Positions 1 through 9,021 of a DNA stretch of 64,000 nt are shown here, piece by piece (position 1 is the stretch's first letter; each line of letters starts with the position of its first letter). The stretch is taken from the NCBI RefSeq assembly GCF_002157205.1, contig NZ_CP021358.1:2852001-2916000 (forward strand). The letters are read 5' to 3'. The stretch comes from Kushneria marisflavi. GTDB lineage: Bacteria > Pseudomonadota > Gammaproteobacteria > Pseudomonadales > Halomonadaceae. Below the pieces are notes generated by a model. That model did not search any database and was not told where the DNA came from. It saw only the letters and a program-made list of their open reading frames with translations. The position numbers and the translations under genes are program-made.

Positions 1-372
1 CAACGCCCAGAAAATCTCGTGGATGGCCCGCACAAAGGCGCACAGGCTGCGCACCACGCGAGAGCGCATGAAAATCAGCGCCAGTGGAAATCCGAGCACC
101 ATGCCCAGCACCACTCCCCACAGGGCAAAGGCAATCGTCAGAAGCAGGGCGTGCAGAGGCGACTCGGTCGCCGTGATGTCCGGCAGGATCATTCCCTGAA
201 GCATACGCCCCAGTTCCTTCCACGGATCACTGGTGGTGATCGATAGATCCGCCAGGGGCAGCAGCGCCAGAGTAATGGCCAGCATGATCAGGGTCAGACG
301 CAATAGCCTGGCGCCGACATTGTCGCCGCGAAGCCAGCTGAACCAGCCGGGCGGTGTCTCAGCTCGTGACAT
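1..372 (-). CDS. phnE: PhnE-type ABC transporter permease (partial, runs off left edge)
   Basis: N-terminal 124 residues of an inner-membrane permease of the PhnE family (phosphonate/selenate-type importers). The ATG at 372 lies inside the end of the ATPase gene (14-base overlap), which fits translational coupling in a substrate-binding protein, ATPase, permease operon. Visible are a cytoplasmic start, a first membrane segment around residues 25-42, a second around 75-100, and the family-typical stretch RAIHEIFWAL at the window edge. The remaining transmembrane segments lie outside the window, so the substrate cannot be judged from this part. Confidence 0.8.
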   Translation of the reverse strand, partial: MSRAETPPGWFSWLRGDNVGARLLRLTLIMLAITLALLPLADLSITTSDPWKELGRMLQGMILPDITATESPLHALLLTIAFALWGVVLGMVLGFPLALIFMRSRVVRSLCAFVRAIHEIFWAL

Positions 373-1054
373 AAAGCACGTCAAGATCGTGTGACGACAG
401 CTCGCTGGCCGGCGCATCAATGATGACGTGCCCGTCATCCAGACCGATGATGCGATCAAAATGGGCCAGTGCCAGCTCGCGCTGATGCAGGGCGACCACA
501 CAGGTCTCGTGACGGGCGTTGATCAGCTCCAGCAGTCGAACGCCCTGACGGGGGTCGACGCTGGCTACAGGCTCATCTCCGATAAAGACCGGGCGCTTTT
601 GATATAGCGCTCGCGCAATGGCGACACGCTGTTGTTGACCGCCGGAGAGCTGGTCGACCTGACGCCGGAGCAGTCCGTCCAGCCCCAGTGTGCCAGCAAG
701 CTCGCCGATCTCCTGCCAGCAGGTTGGCCTAGGGCGCAAAAGATTGATCAGGTTCTGCCAGCGTGAGTAATGGGCCAGACGGCCCATGTAAATGTTGTGA
801 TAGGCCGAAAGCGTCGGCACCAGAGCATTGGCCTGTGGACACCAGGCGGCCTGGTCGCCGAGCCGAACGCGCAGCGCGTCGAGCAGGGTCGACTTGCCCA
901 CACCGCTGCGACCCAGCAGGGCGATACGATCGCCCTGCGAGATATGCAGTGTCAGGTCAGGAAAAACAACACGATTGTCGTGACCGAGCCGGGCATGTTC
1001 AAACCCGGCAAGCACGCTCGCGGCGCTCGGCCCGACAGAGGCAGTCTCCAGCAT
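359..1054 (-). CDS. phnC: PhnC-type ABC transporter ATP-binding protein
   Basis: ATPase of 231 residues that would power the neighbouring permease. Walker A (GRSGVGKST) is at about residues 48-56, the signature LSGGQ at 135-139 and Walker B ending in Glu160 (FIGDE), followed by a D-loop (SVDP) and an H-loop histidine (ALHQ). The reading frame is open further upstream, but an earlier start would lie inside the substrate-binding gene. I chose the ATG at 1054, four bases after that gene's stop. Its ribosome site is weak, which fits coupling. Family assignment is firm; phosphonate versus selenate or another oxyanion is open. Confidence 0.88.
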   Translation of the reverse strand: MLETASVGPSAASVLAGFEHARLGHDNRVVFPDLTLHISQGDRIALLGRSGVGKSTLLDALRVRLGDQAAWCPQANALVPTLSAYHNIYMGRLAHYSRWQNLINLLRPRPTCWQEIGELAGTLGLDGLLRRQVDQLSGGQQQRVAIARALYQKRPVFIGDEPVASVDPRQGVRLLELINARHETCVVALHQRELALAHFDRIIGLDDGHVIIDAPASELSSHDLDVLYVTS

Positions 1055-1058
1055 CGTC

Positions 1059-1910
1059 TTATCGCAGCAGACCCAGTTCCTGGCCGACCTTCTCAATGGG
1101 CGCATAGTCCTCATTGGAGGCCGGAATAAAGCCTTCACGAGGGAAGCTTGCCAGCAGATCCGGGTCCGTCATGTCCAGCAGGGCCTTTTGAACGTGCTGT
1201 GTCGTATCGGCGCCGTAATGGTCATCGACATCCCCGCGAATGGTCCACTGGTAGTCAGGATAGGCCGGCGTGGACCAGATCACGTGTACCTTGTCGGTAT
1301 CTACCCGGCCATCGGCCACGGCGGCATCCCAGACGGTGTAGTTGAGTGCGCCGATATCAAAGGCACCCGATTCGACCAGTGTCATGGTGCGTGTGTGATC
1401 GCCCGAATATCCCACGCGGGAAAAGACCTTGTCGGGGGCTTCGTTGAAACGCTCACGCAGATAGTAGTCCGGCATCAGACGACCGGATGTGGAGGTCTTG
1501 GCGCCGAAGGTAAAGGTCTTGCCCTCGATGGCATCAGGCAGTTCGGATTGATCGGCCGGAATATTTGTGTCGGCGTTGGCGATGAAATAGGTCTTGAACT
1601 CGGCGTCTTCCTTGCCCTGGGCAATGGCTTTCGACCCGGGCACAATCTGACGGGCCTGAACGCCGGTCAGCCCGCCAAACCAGGCCAGCTGAACCTGATC
1701 GTTGCGAAAGGCACTGACCGCCGCGGCATAGGACTTGACCGGTACATACTCGACATCAAGCCCCGTTTTTTCGGACAGATAGTCGGCGACCTTGTCAAAG
1801 CGCTCTACCAGTCTGGCTTCATCCTCATCGGGAATGGCGGTAAAGCGGAAGGTGTCGGCGAACGCCGAAGTGCTCAGCATGACAAGGGAAAGGGCAACGA
1901 GACTGCGCAT
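1059..1910 (-). CDS. phnD: PhnD-family substrate-binding protein (phosphonate/selenate-type)
   Basis: Periplasmic binding protein of 283 residues, first gene of the ABC importer operon. A signal peptide of about 18 residues (charged start, hydrophobic core, AFA-D cleavage) leads into the mature domain. The segments FTAIPDEDEARL, RFDKVADYL, VPVKSYAAAVSAFRN and AWFGGLTGVQAR are the conserved N-terminal lobe of the PhnD family. From memory this subtype is closest to proteins annotated as putative selenate ABC transporter binding proteins rather than classical phosphonate PhnD, and no phosphonate-degradation gene is nearby. The substrate assignment is an inference. Confidence 0.82.
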   Translation of the reverse strand: MRSLVALSLVMLSTSAFADTFRFTAIPDEDEARLVERFDKVADYLSEKTGLDVEYVPVKSYAAAVSAFRNDQVQLAWFGGLTGVQARQIVPGSKAIAQGKEDAEFKTYFIANADTNIPADQSELPDAIEGKTFTFGAKTSTSGRLMPDYYLRERFNEAPDKVFSRVGYSGDHTRTMTLVESGAFDIGALNYTVWDAAVADGRVDTDKVHVIWSTPAYPDYQWTIRGDVDDHYGADTTQHVQKALLDMTDPDLLASFPREGFIPASNEDYAPIEKVGQELGLLR

Positions 1911-2037
1911 CGGGGAAACTCCTCAGAAGCGTCGAGTAGGGTTAAGCATGCATGCTAGCACGCCATGATGGCTATATACGCCACCGCTGATATTTTTGTG
2001 CGCCCGGGTATAAGCGCCCAAAGGAAGAAGGAACAAG

Positions 2038-2067
2038 AAAAACCCCTCTCAAAGGAGAGGGGTTTTT
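2038..2067. terminator. Rho-independent terminator
   Basis: GC-rich hairpin (CCCCTCTC, loop AAA, GGAGAGGGG) flanked by A5 on the left and T5 on the right, so it can work on both strands. It lies just downstream of the minus-strand sugar porter gene and most likely ends its transcript before the ABC importer operon. Confidence 0.85.
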
Positions 2068-2088
2068 GAGTATACGGATACCGGGGAG

Positions 2089-3531
2089 TCAGCTGCCGAT
2101 GTCTTTCAAAGGTTTGCCACTCATCAGGTTTTTCTCAATCTTCTCAAGCGAGATACCCTTGGTTTCCGGAATCAATAGCAGCGTAAAGATGATAAAGACC
2201 ACATTGAGTACCGACAGAATGCCAAAGGTCATGGCACCGCCGATGGCAGCAATCATGACCGGGAAGAACTGGCCGATGGCAAAGTTGCCTACCCAGTTGG
2301 CGACCGTTGAGCAGCTCAGGCCGAAATCGCGGCCATTGAGCGGTTGGATCTCGGCACACAGGGTCCAGATCAGCGGGCCTGCCGACATGGCAAAGCCGGC
2401 CACAAAGATCAGAAGCGACGCCATGCCGGTGTACTGCAGGAAGGTGGTTGTCGGGCCAATAACCAGAATCGAGGCTAGGACGGCCATGCTGGCGGCCATG
2501 ACGGCAAAGCCTGCATACAGGATGGGCTTGCGACCCAGACGATCAACAAAACCGATGGCAATAAAGGTCGCCAGTACGTTGACCAGACCGGTCGCCACCG
2601 TGCTCCAGAGCTGAGCGGCAGTACCTTCAAAGCCTGACATCTGGAAGATCTGGGGCGCGAAATACATGATCGCGTTCATGCCGGTGAACTGCTGCACCAG
2701 TTGCAGGCAGATGCCCAGCATCACGGAGCGGCGGAAATTGGGGTTTTCCTTGAACATCTGGAAGCCGCGACTTTTCTGTTCGGCGTTGATGCTCTCCTCG
2801 ATTTCGCCCATCTCATAGTCGATTTCGGTCTTGCTGCTGCGCAGCTTGTTAAGCACCGCGCGCGCTTCATCAAAGCGATCACGTGAGGCCAGCCAGCGCG
2901 GGCTATTGGGAACCATGAGCACGCCGATGAACAGCATGGCGGCCGGAACCATCAGCACACCAAACATCCAGCGCCAGCTTTCAATGTAGCTGAAGGCCAG
3001 ATTGGACATGAAGGCGGCCAGAATACCGATGGTGACCATCAGCTGATAAAAGGAAATGGTGGTGCCGCGGATTCTTTCCGGGGCCACTTCGGAGAGATAC
3101 AGCGGCGCTGTAAAGGAGGCCACGCCCACGGCCAGCCCCAGCAGGATACGGGCAATAACCAGAACGTTCGGACCGGTGGACATCACAGCGACAAGTGCGC
3201 CGACAAAAAAGAGAAGCGAGCTGTAAAGGAGTGCCTTCTTGCGCCCGAAACGCTGCGAGATGGCACCTGCCCCCATGGCCCCCAGGGCGGCACCGACCAT
3301 CATGGAGCTGACGATCCAGCCTTCCATCAGGGTGGAAACGTGGAACTCGTTGACGATAAAGGGCAGTGCCCCCGAAATGACACCGATGTCCATACCGAAC
3401 AACAGGCCGGCCAGTGCGGCCAGACCGCAGCTTAACCATACCATGGGGACAATGTCGGCATTTCTGACGGCGTCCGGTTTTGCCTGCTGGTTTTGTGCAG
3501 CGCTTGAGCTGCTGCCCGAGTGACCTACCAT
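2089..3531 (-). CDS. MFS sugar porter (sugar:H+ symporter family)
   Basis: Inner-membrane transporter of 480 residues with about 12 membrane segments. It has hallmarks of the sugar porter subfamily of the Major Facilitator Superfamily (GalP/AraE/XylE type): SQRFGRKKALL after helix 2, PLYLSEVAPERIRG after helix 4, a QQFTGMNAIMYFAP block opening the second half, DRLGRKPIL after helix 8 and a C-terminal PETKG. The frame extends to a TTG at 3552, but AAGGA placed seven bases before the ATG at 3531 supports the shorter form. It faces zwf-pgl-eda across a 0.6-kb gap, which suggests hexose uptake feeding the Entner-Doudoroff route. The exact sugar is unknown. Confidence 0.9.
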   Translation of the reverse strand: MVGHSGSSSSAAQNQQAKPDAVRNADIVPMVWLSCGLAALAGLLFGMDIGVISGALPFIVNEFHVSTLMEGWIVSSMMVGAALGAMGAGAISQRFGRKKALLYSSLLFFVGALVAVMSTGPNVLVIARILLGLAVGVASFTAPLYLSEVAPERIRGTTISFYQLMVTIGILAAFMSNLAFSYIESWRWMFGVLMVPAAMLFIGVLMVPNSPRWLASRDRFDEARAVLNKLRSSKTEIDYEMGEIEESINAEQKSRGFQMFKENPNFRRSVMLGICLQLVQQFTGMNAIMYFAPQIFQMSGFEGTAAQLWSTVATGLVNVLATFIAIGFVDRLGRKPILYAGFAVMAASMAVLASILVIGPTTTFLQYTGMASLLIFVAGFAMSAGPLIWTLCAEIQPLNGRDFGLSCSTVANWVGNFAIGQFFPVMIAAIGGAMTFGILSVLNVVFIIFTLLLIPETKGISLEKIEKNLMSGKPLKDIGS

Positions 3532-4142
3532 ATCATTTTCCTTGTACTTCAAGGGTGAAGGAGTTGCTTAATCGTGTCAGCACCAGGTTAGCAGTATCGC
3601 TTCAAAGGCGCTGCGCCATTGCGGGCATTCGCGCTCATCTCCAGCGGGTGGGTTTGGTCCAAATGGACTGCTGTGAACACACCCACGAAATGCTCATTGA
3701 TCAACAACGGTTAGCCCATGAATCATGCGCACCATAATAAAGTTGTTAAGCTGGGGTAAGGCCAGTCATTATTGCCATTTGTTAGACCAAAGACTTATGA
3801 CCAGGGCCTGAGAAGATGGCTTTCACAATCAGGGTGTTCTGAAAATCTCATCCCCAATGTAAAAGAGTGCTGATATCATTGGATCTTCATGCAGCCTCGA
3901 TGCCGCCGAACTATCCTGTCCCTGTCAAACGACGCATGATCAGGGTTGTGCGCAGCCATGTCCGTGTATCAACGGTTTGCCAGCCATGTCAGATGTATCG
4001 GTTCGACAGTATCCATGCCCGCAAGGGAAGATGATGGGGCTGCTATCGGCTGCCCTGATGGAAGTGAAGCAATGTGTTGCGAGGATAATGTCCTGATGTC
4101 TAACGTTGTCGGAAATCTACCAAACCGGGAAGGGAGCACGGC
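3532..4142. other. Long intergenic region between sugar porter and zwf
   Basis: About 610 bases separating divergent genes. No credible gene is present; short ORFs lack ribosome sites. I looked for the HexR consensus (TGTAAT-type palindrome) and a CRP site and did not see a convincing match. Both flanking promoters must lie here. Confidence 0.6.
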
Positions 4143-5624
4143 ATGAGTGTGAGCGACGACAACAGTACTGCTGTCGATCTGGCGCTTTTTGGCGCGCTGG
4201 GCGATCTGGCCCTGCGCAAGCTATATGTCGCGCTTTACCATCTGGATCGCGAAGAGCTGATGGCGCCAGAGACCCGAATTCTGGGGCTTGCCCGGCAGGA
4301 ATACGATAACGATGCCTTCCGCGCACGCGTCCGCGATGCGCTGGAAACCCGGGTGCGCGCCGATGAGCGGACCGAGGAGAGCATGAATCGGTTCCTGGCG
4401 CGTCTCGATTATATCGAAATCGATTTTGCCTCCCCTGATAGTTACAACCAGATTGCCCAGTGGCATGGCAATAGCACGCGGCCGCTGACCATCTATCTGT
4501 CAGTGCCGGCTCGGCTGTACGGCGATATCTGCGCCAATCTGTCCAGCGCCGGCTGTCTTGATGATGAATCTCGTGTGGTGGTTGAAAAGCCGATCGGCTA
4601 TTCACTGCAGACCTCCGAAGAAATCAACGACGCCATTGGTGCCGTCTTTGATGAAAGCCGCATCTATCGCATCGACCATTATCTGGGCAAGGAAACGGTC
4701 CAGAATCTTCTGGCCCTGCGCTTTGCCAACCCGCTGTTTGGCAGCCAGTGGAATCAGAGCCATATTTCGCACGTCGAGATTACCGTGGCAGAAACGGTCG
4801 GGATCGAGGGTCGCTGGGGTTATTTTGACCAGGCCGGTCAGCTGCGCGACATGGTGCAGAACCATCTGATGCAGCTTTTGTGCATGATCGCCATGGATCC
4901 GCCCTCCAACCTGGATGCCGACAGCATTCGCGACGAAAAGGTCAAGGTGCTCAAGGCGCTTCGTCCGTTCGAGGGCGCACGTCTTGATACCGATGTGGTC
5001 AGGGGCCAATACATTGCCGGTACCATCAACGGCAAGTCAGTGCCGGGCTATCTTGAGGAAGAGGGCGCCAACGTTGATTCGCGTACCGAAACCTTCGTTG
5101 CCTTCAAGACCGAGATCCAGAACTGGCGCTGGGCAGGGGTGCCCTTCTATCTGCGGACCGGCAAGCGCATGCCGGAAAAACTCTCGCAGATCGTGATTCA
5201 CTTCCGCCCGCAGTCGCACTACATCTTTGATAACGATCAGCGCAACATGGCCGCCAACAAGCTGATCATTCGGCTGCAGCCTGATGAAGGGATCGCCCTG
5301 CAGGTTCTGACCAAGGACAGCGGGTTGGACAAGGGCATGCGATTGCGCACCGGACCGCTTCATCTCGACTTTCATCAGGCCTTCCCCTCGGCACGCATTC
5401 CCGATGCTTACGAGCGGTTGCTGCTTGAGGTCATGAAGGGTCAGCAATATTTGTTCGTGCGTCGCGATGAGATCGAACACTCCTGGCGCTGGATTGATCG
5501 CCTGATTCAGGGCTGGGAAGCACGTGATATCGTGCCCAAGCGCTATCCGGCGGGCTCGTGGGGGCCGGTTTCCTCCATTGGCATGATCACTCAGGACGGA
5601 CGCAGCTGGTATGAAGACTATTGA
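4143..5624 (+). CDS. zwf: Glucose-6-phosphate 1-dehydrogenase
   Basis: Cytoplasmic enzyme of 493 residues, normal length for the family, oxidising glucose-6-phosphate to 6-phosphogluconolactone with NAD(P)+. The dinucleotide-binding loop GALGDLA is at residues 17-23, the conserved EKPIG at 148-152 and the active-site signature RIDHYLGKE at 176-184 containing the catalytic His. GGGAG sits seven bases before the ATG. It starts a tight zwf-pgl-eda operon (two-base gap to pgl), the arrangement of pseudomonads and halomonads that feeds the Entner-Doudoroff pathway. Confidence 0.97.
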   Translation: MSVSDDNSTAVDLALFGALGDLALRKLYVALYHLDREELMAPETRILGLARQEYDNDAFRARVRDALETRVRADERTEESMNRFLARLDYIEIDFASPDSYNQIAQWHGNSTRPLTIYLSVPARLYGDICANLSSAGCLDDESRVVVEKPIGYSLQTSEEINDAIGAVFDESRIYRIDHYLGKETVQNLLALRFANPLFGSQWNQSHISHVEITVAETVGIEGRWGYFDQAGQLRDMVQNHLMQLLCMIAMDPPSNLDADSIRDEKVKVLKALRPFEGARLDTDVVRGQYIAGTINGKSVPGYLEEEGANVDSRTETFVAFKTEIQNWRWAGVPFYLRTGKRMPEKLSQIVIHFRPQSHYIFDNDQRNMAANKLIIRLQPDEGIALQVLTKDSGLDKGMRLRTGPLHLDFHQAFPSARIPDAYERLLLEVMKGQQYLFVRRDEIEHSWRWIDRLIQGWEARDIVPKRYPAGSWGPVSSIGMITQDGRSWYEDY

Positions 5625-5626
5625 TC

Positions 5627-6304
5627 ATGAAAACGACTGATATAGATTCACGTGCTCGCGTGGCCCATGATCTGGCGACCAGCGTGGCTGGTGCGCTCAG
5701 AGAGGATCTGGCGCAGCAGGAGCGGGTGACGCTGGTGCTCTCGGGCGGCAGCACACCCAGGCCATTCATGCAGACGCTGAGCAAAATGGAATTGCCCTGG
5801 TCACGAGTGGATATTACGCTGGCCGATGAGCGCTGGGTGCCAACCGATCACGACGACAGCAACGATCGCTTCGTTCGGACCCATATGTTGATCAATGCAG
5901 CGGCCGAGGCTCGTTTTCAGCCGCTCGTCAACGATGAGGCCACGCCTGAAGCCGGTGTCGAAGAAGTCGGACAGCGTCTTGCCGCGCTGACCTGGCCTGC
6001 CAGTGTCGTGGTGCTGGGGATGGGCGGTGACGGTCATACCGCGTCGCTTTTTCCTGACAGTCCCGAGCTTGGCGATGGGCTAGGAAGCGATGCGCTGGTC
6101 GTTGCGGCGCATGCCCCCAGTGTTGCTCAGCCACGCATTTCCCTGACGCGCCATCGACTCATGCAGTCACGCCGTCGCTATCTGCATTTTAACGGTGCGG
6201 ATAAAAAGGCAGTGCTGGCCCGCGCGATGGCAGGCAGTGATCAGGATGAGTTGCCGATCCGGGCTTTTCTTGATGCGCCGCTGGCACTTTACTGGGCTCC
6301 ATGA
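5627..6304 (+). CDS. pgl: 6-phosphogluconolactonase
   Basis: Hydrolyses 6-phosphogluconolactone made by Zwf to 6-phosphogluconate in the cytoplasm. It is 225 residues, typical of the bacterial DevB/SOL family. SGGSTP is at 39-44, DERWVP at 67-72 and the GMGGDGHTAS signature at 131-140. I used the ATG at 5627, two bases past the zwf stop; a TTG six bases earlier is also in frame but overlaps zwf. Middle gene of the zwf-pgl-eda operon. Confidence 0.95.
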   Translation: MKTTDIDSRARVAHDLATSVAGALREDLAQQERVTLVLSGGSTPRPFMQTLSKMELPWSRVDITLADERWVPTDHDDSNDRFVRTHMLINAAAEARFQPLVNDEATPEAGVEEVGQRLAALTWPASVVVLGMGGDGHTASLFPDSPELGDGLGSDALVVAAHAPSVAQPRISLTRHRLMQSRRRYLHFNGADKKAVLARAMAGSDQDELPIRAFLDAPLALYWAP

Positions 6305-6425
6305 CACGATAAAGCCTATCCCGGTATGTGAGATAATGCCGGGCAGGAAACACGCCAGGTCGAGAACGTCTGTCTCGGCCTGTATAGCATGGCGTATAAC
6401 GCCGGGGTGACGATCAGGAGGCTTC

Positions 6426-7088
6426 ATGGCATCGGACAAGCAGCTACCGTCCACACGTACGACTGAAATTGACAGTATCTGTCAGCGGGCCACGGTAATT
6501 CCGGTGTTGACCATCCATCGCATCGAAGATGCCGTGCCCCTGTGCCGGGCACTTTATGAAGGTGGTCTGACGGTACTGGAAGTGACTCTGCGCACGGACT
6601 GTGCCATGGAAGCGCTTTATCGCCTGCGTGATGAACTGCCTGAAGCCAGTATCGGTGCTGGAACGGTATTGACCCCCGCACAGTATCGTCGTGCTGAAGA
6701 TGCCGGCGTGGATTTTGTCGTCACACCCGGCACCACTGACCGTCTTTACGAATATGGCATCCAGAGCCCGGTACCTTTGCTGCCGGGTATCTCGACGGCC
6801 ACAGAGATTCTGACCGGCTGGCAGTATGGTTACCGTCGCTTCAAGTTCTTCCCGGCCGAGGCCAGCGGCGGTGTTGCCGCGCTCAAGGCGCTGGCAGGCC
6901 CGCTGGGTGACGTACAGTTCTGTCCGACCGGTGGTATTACCCCTGATAATGCAGCCAATTATCTGAAGCTTCGCAATGTCATGTGTGTGGGTGGTACCTG
7001 GGTGACGCCAAAGGAATTGATCGAAAAAGAGGACTGGGACGGCATTCGCGCCATTGCTCGCGAAACCGTATCGACCATCAAGCACTAA
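6426..7088 (+). CDS. eda: KDPG aldolase (2-dehydro-3-deoxyphosphogluconate aldolase)
   Basis: Class I aldolase of 220 residues that splits KDPG into pyruvate and glyceraldehyde-3-phosphate, the last Entner-Doudoroff step. The catalytic Glu lies in LEVTLR (Glu52) and the Schiff-base Lys in RRFKFFPAE (Lys140). GAGTVLT and PTGGI form the phosphate site. A strong GGAGG precedes the ATG. The 120-base spacer after pgl contains a small inverted repeat (CCCGG...CCGGG near 6320-6343) but no clear terminator, so co-transcription is likely. The partner dehydratase edd is not in this window. Confidence 0.96.
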   Translation: MASDKQLPSTRTTEIDSICQRATVIPVLTIHRIEDAVPLCRALYEGGLTVLEVTLRTDCAMEALYRLRDELPEASIGAGTVLTPAQYRRAEDAGVDFVVTPGTTDRLYEYGIQSPVPLLPGISTATEILTGWQYGYRRFKFFPAEASGGVAALKALAGPLGDVQFCPTGGITPDNAANYLKLRNVMCVGGTWVTPKELIEKEDWDGIRAIARETVSTIKH

Positions 7089-7166
7089 AGACACTGAATG
7101 ATCAGACGGCAGGACATTCATGATCCTGCTGCTACCGGCTCTCTCGGCAGCCTCGGCTGTTGTTTT

Positions 7167-7195
7167 GCCCGTCTCTTTTGAGGCGGGCTTTTTTT
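7167..7195 (+). terminator. Rho-independent terminator after eda
   Basis: Eight-base-pair hairpin GCCCGTCT/AGGCGGGC (one G-T pair) followed by T7. It ends the zwf-pgl-eda transcript. Confidence 0.85.
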
Positions 7196-7225
7196 GGTCA
7201 TGACCCAGCGCCGGCATGCACCGAT

Positions 7226-7260
7226 AAAAAAGGCTGCCCGTTGGGAAACGGGCAGCCTTG
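7226..7260 (-). terminator. Rho-independent terminator of the glk operon
   Basis: Perfect hairpin AAGGCTGCCCGTT/AACGGGCAGCCTT, with a run of T on the minus strand (A6 at 7226-7231). It ends the minus-strand operon whose last gene stops at 7283. Confidence 0.88.
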
Positions 7261-7282
7261 AGTACATCAAGGGAAGTAGGCG

Positions 7283-8146
7283 TCAGGGCACGCGATAGGC
7301 GCGCACGGCCTCCAGCAGGGCGAACCACTCCTGCCGGATCAGCGTCAGTCCGGCATCCTGTGCCAGTGCCTGCAGTCTCACAGGGCGCAGCGTCCCCACA
7401 ACGGCTCTGGGCTGGCCGGGAATGGTATGAAGCCAGGCCAAGGCGACACCGCCAGGGCTGGCCTGATGAGTATCGGCCATGGTCCTGAGCATCTGACCCA
7501 GTTGATTTTCAAAGATGCGGCCGCCCCATAACGGAGAGCCGGCAAGACCGGCCATATTGTCGCGTTGCATGCTGTCCCACATGCCATCAAAGAGCATCTG
7601 ACTGCGAGCGATCGACATCTCCATCTGCTGACAGGCCAGTGACGTCTTCATGGCGGCCTGTAGATGCCGCCACTGAGCGGGCAGAAAATTGGCCACGCCA
7701 ATCTGGCGTGCTCGTCCACTTTCAACGATGGCATCCAGCGCGCGCCCGGTGGCCTCGACATCCATCAAGGGGTCGGGACGCATGAGCATAAAGGTGTTGA
7801 GCTGCTCGACCCCCAGCTGTTTCAGCGTACGATTCACCACCCCATCAAGATACTCGGGGCGGGTGTCGTAATATTTGGCGCCAAAATGGTCTTCATTCTG
7901 ACGAGCCGGCACCACACCCGCACTCATGTTGAAGCAGAGCTTTTGCCTCTGATCTGCCGGAAGCTGACGGATGGCCTGTCCCAGCAGGCCTTCACGGTCC
8001 TTCTCGAGATTGCTGTGGCCAAATTCGCAGAGCCCTTCTTCAAGGCGCTGCTGAAACCAGCCTGCCAACGACTCGGGCGTTTGCAGACTGTCGTAGTACG
8101 GAAGCTGGCGCAGACCGATCACGAAGGGCGCGGCTGTCATGCTCAT
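7283..8146 (-). CDS. Aldo/keto reductase-fold protein lacking the catalytic tetrad
   Basis: Protein of 287 residues that follows the aldo/keto reductase fold and resembles E. coli YdhF along its length (RPDPLMD, GVANFLPAQW, C-terminal AYRVP). In my alignment from memory the four catalytic positions are all changed: the Asp and Tyr of the DTAxxYG-type motif are Gly and Glu in the EFGHSNLEKD stretch, the Lys is Ser in FNMSAG, and the His before RPDP is Met (FMLMRPDP). It may therefore be a non-catalytic relative. It is the third gene of the glk-mutarotase operon, five bases after the mutarotase gene. Start ATG at 8146; another ATG lies six bases later. Confidence 0.75.
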   Translation of the reverse strand: MSMTAAPFVIGLRQLPYYDSLQTPESLAGWFQQRLEEGLCEFGHSNLEKDREGLLGQAIRQLPADQRQKLCFNMSAGVVPARQNEDHFGAKYYDTRPEYLDGVVNRTLKQLGVEQLNTFMLMRPDPLMDVEATGRALDAIVESGRARQIGVANFLPAQWRHLQAAMKTSLACQQMEMSIARSQMLFDGMWDSMQRDNMAGLAGSPLWGGRIFENQLGQMLRTMADTHQASPGGVALAWLHTIPGQPRAVVGTLRPVRLQALAQDAGLTLIRQEWFALLEAVRAYRVP

Positions 8147-8151
8147 CAGGC

Positions 8152-9021
8152 TTATTCCTGAGCGGAGGATTCAGGACTTATATGCATCGACAGGACGTGC
8201 TGTGCCCCGGGGGCAAGCCAGACCGGATCCAGCCGGGTGCAGGCCGGTTCGATGCAGATAAAGTTCAGGCGTTCACGTTCTGGAATATCAGTCGGCAACC
8301 TGTCGCCCGGATGCCAGACCACGGTAGAGTCGCTACCCTGCTTGGCAATTCTCAGACGTCTGTGGCCATCATCAAGTATCAGCGGTCGGCTGGAGTGATG
8401 AATACGGTCCAGCGCGCCACGAATGCCCAATACACCATTTTGTTCGGCTTCGGCGTAGTCGGCCAGCTTGTCCAGATAGCGAGCACCACCCAGCCCCTCG
8501 ATGCGACACTGGTGGGTGTCCGGTACCGAGAAATAGGCGTGCAGGGCCTGGGTCAGGCGTATCGGTGTCTCACCGATGTGTTCGGTGACAAGTTCCATGG
8601 CCAGGCGCTGGGCATTGGCATGAATGACCAGGCGAGGTGCCAGGGAGTCATGCAGCCGCGCTTCGGGGGAGAGGTGTATTTCCACGCCACCTTCCACATC
8701 TTCATCCACGGCATCGATACGCCAGTTGGCGGTACGCGCAAGACCATGCATCGGGCCGTTGCCATCTTCGGGCTCACCAAACCAGGGCCAGCACAACGGT
8801 ACACCGCCGCGCAGAGCTTCAGGCGGTGCCTTTGGCGTTGATGTTGTCCAGAGCCATCCCCGCTCTCCGGCCGGTGCATAGTGCAGTAGATGGCCGCCGT
8901 GACGAGAGAGAATGAGCTCTCCCCAGTCATCATTGATCACCAGCAGCGAGCGGCCCTGCCAGGTGGCATCACGCTGCCCCTGCGTGGCCGATAAAAGCTC
9001 GCTCAGTGCATCCGGGATCAT
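8152..9021 (-). CDS. yeaD: D-hexose-6-phosphate mutarotase (YeaD-like aldose 1-epimerase)
   Basis: Cytoplasmic galactose-mutarotase-fold protein of 289 residues that would interconvert alpha and beta anomers of glucose-6-phosphate. Family marks are LRGGVPLCWPWFG and MHGLARTANW in the first half, ALHAYF in the middle and FICIEPA near the end. The start is the ATG at 9021, which overlaps the glk stop (ATGA) and is preceded by a strong GAGGAGGTGA. Its position between glucokinase and the Zwf branch makes sense, because glucokinase and Zwf prefer particular anomers. Confidence 0.88.
   Translation of the reverse strand: MIPDALSELLSATQGQRDATWQGRSLLVINDDWGELILSRHGGHLLHYAPAGERGWLWTTSTPKAPPEALRGGVPLCWPWFGEPEDGNGPMHGLARTANWRIDAVDEDVEGGVEIHLSPEARLHDSLAPRLVIHANAQRLAMELVTEHIGETPIRLTQALHAYFSVPDTHQCRIEGLGGARYLDKLADYAEAEQNGVLGIRGALDRIHHSSRPLILDDGHRRLRIAKQGSDSTVVWHPGDRLPTDIPERERLNFICIEPACTRLDPVWLAPGAQHVLSMHISPESSAQE

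Noticed and set aside
3532..4142. HexR or CRP operator before zwf
   Set aside because: Searched by eye because zwf-pgl-eda is often HexR-controlled; no convincing palindrome was found here or in the glk-gap interval.
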